Below, one piece after another: positions 60,514 to 64,000 of a DNA stretch of 64,000 nt (positions are counted from its first letter, which is position 1; each line of letters opens with the position of its first letter). The DNA is taken from contig SADC01000616.1 in assembly GCA_004194705.1 (NCBI GenBank), positions 1 to 64,000 of the forward strand. The letters run 5' to 3'. The notes under the pieces were generated by a model. That model was not told the origin of the DNA. It worked only from the letters and a program-made list of their open reading frames with translations, and ran no database searches. Origin of the DNA: Ditylenchus dipsaci. Lineage: Eukaryota; Nematoda; Chromadorea; Rhabditida; Anguinidae. The position numbers were made by a program, and so were the translations under genes.

Positions 60514-60683
60514 GAATAAAATGCTCGGACCTCAAATTGGGCAGCTGGCTGCTAAATTGGTAGAGCTCATGACTTCCCAGCACAACACATCCAGCTCCGC
60601 TGTCACTGCTTCCGCAAAGAATCTTTTGCCAAGAAATATCCGGAAAGTTTCCGGAAAATTTCCAGAAAGTTTCCAAAAATATT
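60514..60683 (+). CDS. Possible short exon or small gene (unrecognised)
   Basis: Plus-strand frame MLGPQIGQLAAKLVELMTSQ then HNTSSSAVTASAKNLLPRN, ending in TTTCCGGAAA-type low complexity and a stop at 60683; AATAAA follows at about 60756. The first 35 residues look protein-like. No family recognised and no splice partner found, so it may be an isolated exon. Confidence 0.3.
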
Positions 60684-60784
60684 GAAAGATACTTTTGATT
60701 CTCCCACATGAGTTCTTAAATTTTATTTGCACAAAGCCTCTGTTACATCAACAAATAAAATCATAATTTTCAAATCAACAAATT

Positions 60785-60913
60785 AATCGAAGCCAAATAA
60801 ATCATTCGCATCATAAAGTGCGCAAAATCCAACAATTTTTTTCTCTCGGATCTTCGCCGCATTTGAAAGATCTCCAGCTGCAGCTTATTGGCTTTGGTTT
60901 TTGCATTACTGAA
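60785..60913 (-). CDS. Possible terminal exon with coiled-coil sequence
   Basis: Minus strand after a GTTCAG acceptor-like site: AKTKANKLQLEIFQMRRRSE then RKKLLDFAHFMMRMIYLASI and a stop near 60779; AATAAA-like CAAATAAAATT follows at about 60720. The charged heptad pattern is like the tails of Myb/SANT-type proteins, but that is only a resemblance. Upstream sequence is a word array, so the rest of the gene is missing. Confidence 0.3.
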
Positions 60914-60929
60914 CAAAAAGGGAAGAAGG

Positions 60930-61045
60930 ACAACTGCCGACTATTTCTGACTGCCGACCATTCTGACTGCCGACCTCAACTGCCGACCATCCAAACTGCC
61001 GACCCCCAACTGCCGACCATCCCAACTGCCGACCATTACCAGGTT
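60930..61045. repeat. ACTGCCGACCAT word array
   Basis: About nine spaced copies of ACTGCCGACCATCC and CTGACTGCCGACC. No inverted partner is visible, so it is probably one surviving end of a word-array element. Confidence 0.5.
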
Positions 61046-61109
61046 TTGATCAAAACTTGGCGCTACTATAGAACAAAATAAAAAGAAGGGAATAAAAGGG
61101 GCCACTAAT

Positions 61110-61430
61110 CACACATGGTCCCTAACAAGAATATCTTGAACATAGTTTTGAATACTGGGGCTACCGCATAAATAAACTCTGGTATGCATGCTTTTTCATG
61201 CATCCAAGAGTCACTTTCAAGTGATTTTGTGTATAAGGTATGTGGGTGTGCGCATCTCAACTCCAAGCCCCAAGCCCCTGCGCCCCCGAAGGGGGCGCAG
61301 GGGGCTTGAGAGTTAGAGATGCGCGCACGCACTTACCTTAGACATGATTCAGAAGTACCTCGATCATAAAAATGCATATAGAGTCTATTTTTGCCCAGCT
61401 CCAGTGACCAAAATGGGGTAAAACCCGCCG
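61110..61430. repeat. GCGC hairpin repeat, most complete copy
   Basis: Left arm GGGGCTACCGCATAAATAAA, CTCTGGTATGCATGC and GGTATGTGGGTGTGCGCATC. Centre CCTGCGCCCCCGAAGGGGGC. Right arm inverse with GATGCGCGCACGCACTTACC then TTAGACATGATTC. Outer pieces resemble those at 7380-7440 and 17110-17180. Confidence 0.6.
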
Positions 61431-61499
61431 AAAATGTCCAATTTTGGCCGAATTTTTTTCAAAATCGACTTTTTTGGTCAAAAAAACGTCTGAAAACAA

Positions 61500-62000
61500 C
61501 TTTTTTATCGTTTTTAGCGCATAAAAATTACTGAGGAATGGTTAGAACATGATTTTTTTGAAAAAAAGTTTTGGGGCGGGGGGGGGAATGGTATTCTAAT
61601 AGTAGGGTCAAAAAACTACATTTGTATGTCACACAAAGGATAGAAAGAAGTTTATTCGGTATCAAAATAAAATTTCGTACCAAGTTATGGGAAGGGCATG
61701 TGGATAGTTTAAAAGGGGAACCTTTATACATGCAGTGCCTAGGTCACAGGTTCGACTACCACTGGGTGCACATCCTATTTTTCTCACCCCATTTTTTGTA
61801 ATTTTTTTCAAATTTGATGTCAAAAGGATGCTTAGTCTGTTAACTATACAACAAGACCACAGCGCAAGTTTTCACAGCTGCCCTGGCTAAGATAAAGGAC
61901 AAGGCCTGCCCGAAACCTGCTTTCTGTCTATAAATCTATCATTTTCGGGTTATCCTTTGATTGATTTGATTAATATCTGCTGATTTTTTTAAAAGTAAAC
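61500..62000. other. tRNA-like fragment and spacer
   Basis: 61725-61775 reads TGCAGTGCCTAGGTCACAGG then TTCGACTACCACTGGGTGCA, the B-box block also found at 28757 and 28898. A G-run with GGGGAATGGTATTC lies at 61580. No gene recognised. Confidence 0.4.
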
Positions 62001-62009
62001 ATGCTCTTT

Positions 62010-62640
62010 TGGGCAGTCAAAGATTGGGCCATTTCAAATCGGGCCCACCGTAAATTGGGCCAATTTCAATTGGGCCACCGTAAATTGCGCCAAATCAACT
62101 TGGCCAAATTCAAATTTTCAAATTCAAATCAAGTTATTTTTGTTACCGTTGTAATCGCTTATGCCAATTGTCCTCTTTAGGACATTGTTTGTCATTCATT
62201 GTCAAACGCTCATTCATTTGCTTTGTAGTATGTTTAATTACTAGTATAAAGAATGAAGGAAGATGAGAGAGTGTTTCATATATGCAGCATTATGGAAAAA
62301 CATCGAACATGAAAATGTATTCAGGGAAACAATAGACGAAAATTGCAACAATTTTATTTGAAAAAGCCGTCAAAAAACGTGTCCCAATTCCAATTGGCCA
62401 ATTTACGGGTGGCCGAATTTGAATTTGGCGCAATTTACGGGGGCCCAATTTGAATTAACCAATTTGAATTTTGGCGCAATTTACGGGGGTCCAATTTGAA
62501 TTAACCCAATTTGAATTTGGGCGCAATTTACGGGGCCCCAATTTGAATTAACACCAATTTGAATTTGGCGCAATTTACGGGGGCCCAATTTACGGTGGCC
62601 CAATTCAAATTGGCCCAATTTACTGAAAATCAGATTTATT
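62010..62640. repeat. AATTGGGCCA and GGCCCAATTTGAATT word arrays
   Basis: Left end GGGCAGTCAAAGATTGGGCC with CAAATCGGGCCCACCGTAAA words to 62130. Right array 62390-62630 of AATTTACGGGGGCCCAATTT and GAATTTGGCGCAATTTACG words. The right terminus matching GGGCAG is missing. Interior about 260 bp, AT-rich. Confidence 0.6.
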
Positions 62641-62739
62641 CAGTTCTATATAAGTAATTTGTTTACATTAAGGTGGTGAGGAATCAAATTACCATTTTCT
62701 TTCAAATCTATTGTTTTCGATGGTTGATTTTATTTTCGG

Positions 62740-62830
62740 GATGGCTAATTTATATAACATAACCTCTATATAACATAAGGTTTTTGGGCGGTCCCTTCAC
62801 TTATGTTATATAGAGGTTCGACTGTATCAT
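62740..62830. mobile_element. Short TATATAACATAACC palindrome ending CGACTGTA
   Basis: AATTTATATAACATAACCTC and the inverse GTTATATAGAGGTTCGACTG followed by TA: the right end of a Tigger-like MITE. Related words (CTATATAACATAAC) occur at 59935-60060 after CAGTCGAACCTGTCTATAAA. Confidence 0.5.
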
Positions 62831-63027
62831 GTTCAGCGTAAAGTCTGAACAAGACGCTCGCATTAATACAAACAGCCTTTAAAGTGTTAAATAAAAACTA
62901 AAAAATTATTCGAAAAAAAATATTTTCTGTAAAGCAGAAAAAAGCAAGAAAGAAAAATGTTTTCTGTATTTTTGGCTGTCCCCCGCCAATTCAAAAACGC
63001 GAAATTTTTGACGAAACTTCCTCAACA

Positions 63028-64000
63028 AAACGGCTAGGGAAACTTGCCAAAAACGAATTTGCCAAATACGAAATTTGCCAAAACGAAATTTGCCAAATCG
63101 AAATGCGCCAAATGAAATATGCCAAAACAAAATTTGCCGAAACGAAATTTGGCCCACGAACCAACAGGGGGACCAAGGCAGTTTTTTACGTTTTTTCGAA
63201 ATTTTCGAAACTGTGTTCTAACCACCTGAAACAACCCCAAACCAGCGAAAACCATCCAAAATCACCCAAAACCACCCAAAAATCACACCAAACCACCCAG
63301 AACACCAAAAACCACCAGAAACCATTCGAAACTTCACCAACAAAAATTTAAATTTAAAATTTAATTAAATTTTCAGTCTGAACCAACCAAACCAAGTGGT
63401 CGTCGACTTGGATCAAAGTTTTTTTTTTACGTTTTTGGGTTCAAAACTTGTTTTCTAGACTAATTCGTGCACGCTGAACATGGGTTGACAGTGGTAAAAT
63501 GACGTTTTCATGAAGAAATTTTTGAGTTTAGGGTATAATTGATTTTGGTAAAATCAATTATTTGCCAAAACTCAAAAAATAACTGAGAAAACGGCATTTT
63601 GCCACTGTCAAACCATGTTAAGCGTGCATGAATTAGTCTAGAAAACTGGTTTTAGAATCCAAAAACGTAAAAAAATTTTTTGATCCAAGTAGACGACCAC
63701 TTGGTTTGGTTGGGTTCAGACTAATAATTCAAATTCCGCAAAATTGTTTGCTGTAGTTTTAGATGGTTTTGGGTGGTTTGGGTTGTTTTGGTTGTTTAGT
63801 GTGATTTTGGGTAGTTTTTGCTGTTTTAGGTTGTTTTTGGTTGTTCGGTGTGGTTTAAGTGGTTAGGACACAATTTCGAATTTTGAAAAAAAAACGTAAA
63901 AACTGCCTTGGTCCCCCTGTTGGGTTCGTTGCCAAATTTCGTTCGGCAAATTTCGTTTTGCATATTTCGTTTTGGCGCATTTCGATTTGCAAATTGTCGT
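63028..64000. mobile_element. CGAAATTTGCCAAA word element with two nested palindromes, cut by window end
   Basis: Left end CTAGGGAAACTTGCCAAAAA then GAAATTTGCCAAA words to 63155. The right array (63935-64000, TTTCGTTTTGGC) is cut off by the window end. Next inside is a palindrome with arms AACAGGGGGACCAAGGCAGT and the inverse. Inside that is 63370-63730, with arms GTCTGAACCAACCAAACCAA and the inverse. ACCACCCAAAACC-type words fill 63220-63330 and 63760-63865. Confidence 0.65.

Overview
This window looks like a nuclear chromosome segment of an animal, most likely a nematode (inference). The genes are split by tiny introns of about 45-55 bp wherever no transposon has landed. One gene resembles the expanded nematode F-box-type families, and a short run of the nematode telomere unit TTAGGC occurs at 54195-54236. 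There are no bacterial operons, Shine-Dalgarno sites or CRISPR arrays. All calls come from reading the sequence by eye; nothing was computed or searched.

Host genes are sparse. Minus strand: a small secreted or membrane protein gene (9100-10191); an OTU-type cysteine protease (13545-14190) beside unassigned exons (14200-15190); a two-exon Cys/His-plus-coiled-coil protein (27329-28291); a Tip60/KAT5-like MYST histone acetyltransferase spread over 31981-38876 and perhaps to 39760; a Pur-alpha-like nucleic-acid-binding protein (41224-45348); and an unrecognised multi-exon gene (49822-50704). Plus strand: a CENP-C-like kinetochore protein gene (19062-22877) whose 5' half is a tandem array of near-identical 44-codon exons, and a four-exon F-box-like gene (46410-49076). 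The KAT5 and Pur-alpha exons match their families closely but carry several one-base frame slips, which look more like assembly indels than decay.

Most of the rest is transposable elements, mainly palindromic (foldback) non-autonomous DNA transposons nested in one another. One complete intron-bearing pogo/Tigger-type transposon (54648-56779) has TA target duplications and terminal repeats shared with several short MITEs here. Other TA-flanked MITEs start CAGTCGACTCTC or CAGTCAACTCTC; others are mariner-like (CAGGGTGGTCC) or TTAA-flanked.

The most striking material is a set of elements whose terminal repeats, often their whole bodies, are built from a family-specific short word repeated directly and inverted, for example GGAATATTCCCGG, TAACACTAACACC, CCGGATTCC, CCCGGGAAAATT or TTGCGCCA. 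Five of them are bounded by perfect 8-bp direct repeats (287-701, 11043-11989, 34283-34403, 35568-35726, 45987-46316). Most have TAGG- or CAGTG-type ends, which fits hAT-like transposition. Two related word families (20379-22372 and 32718-33924) have 9-bp duplications instead. A separate recurrent family is a hairpin with head-to-head tRNA-like sequences.

Many of these elements sit inside introns. Removing the element plus one copy of the target duplication restores introns of 49 bp (27616-28086) and 54 bp (20346-22402), so transposons rather than genes account for most of the length here.
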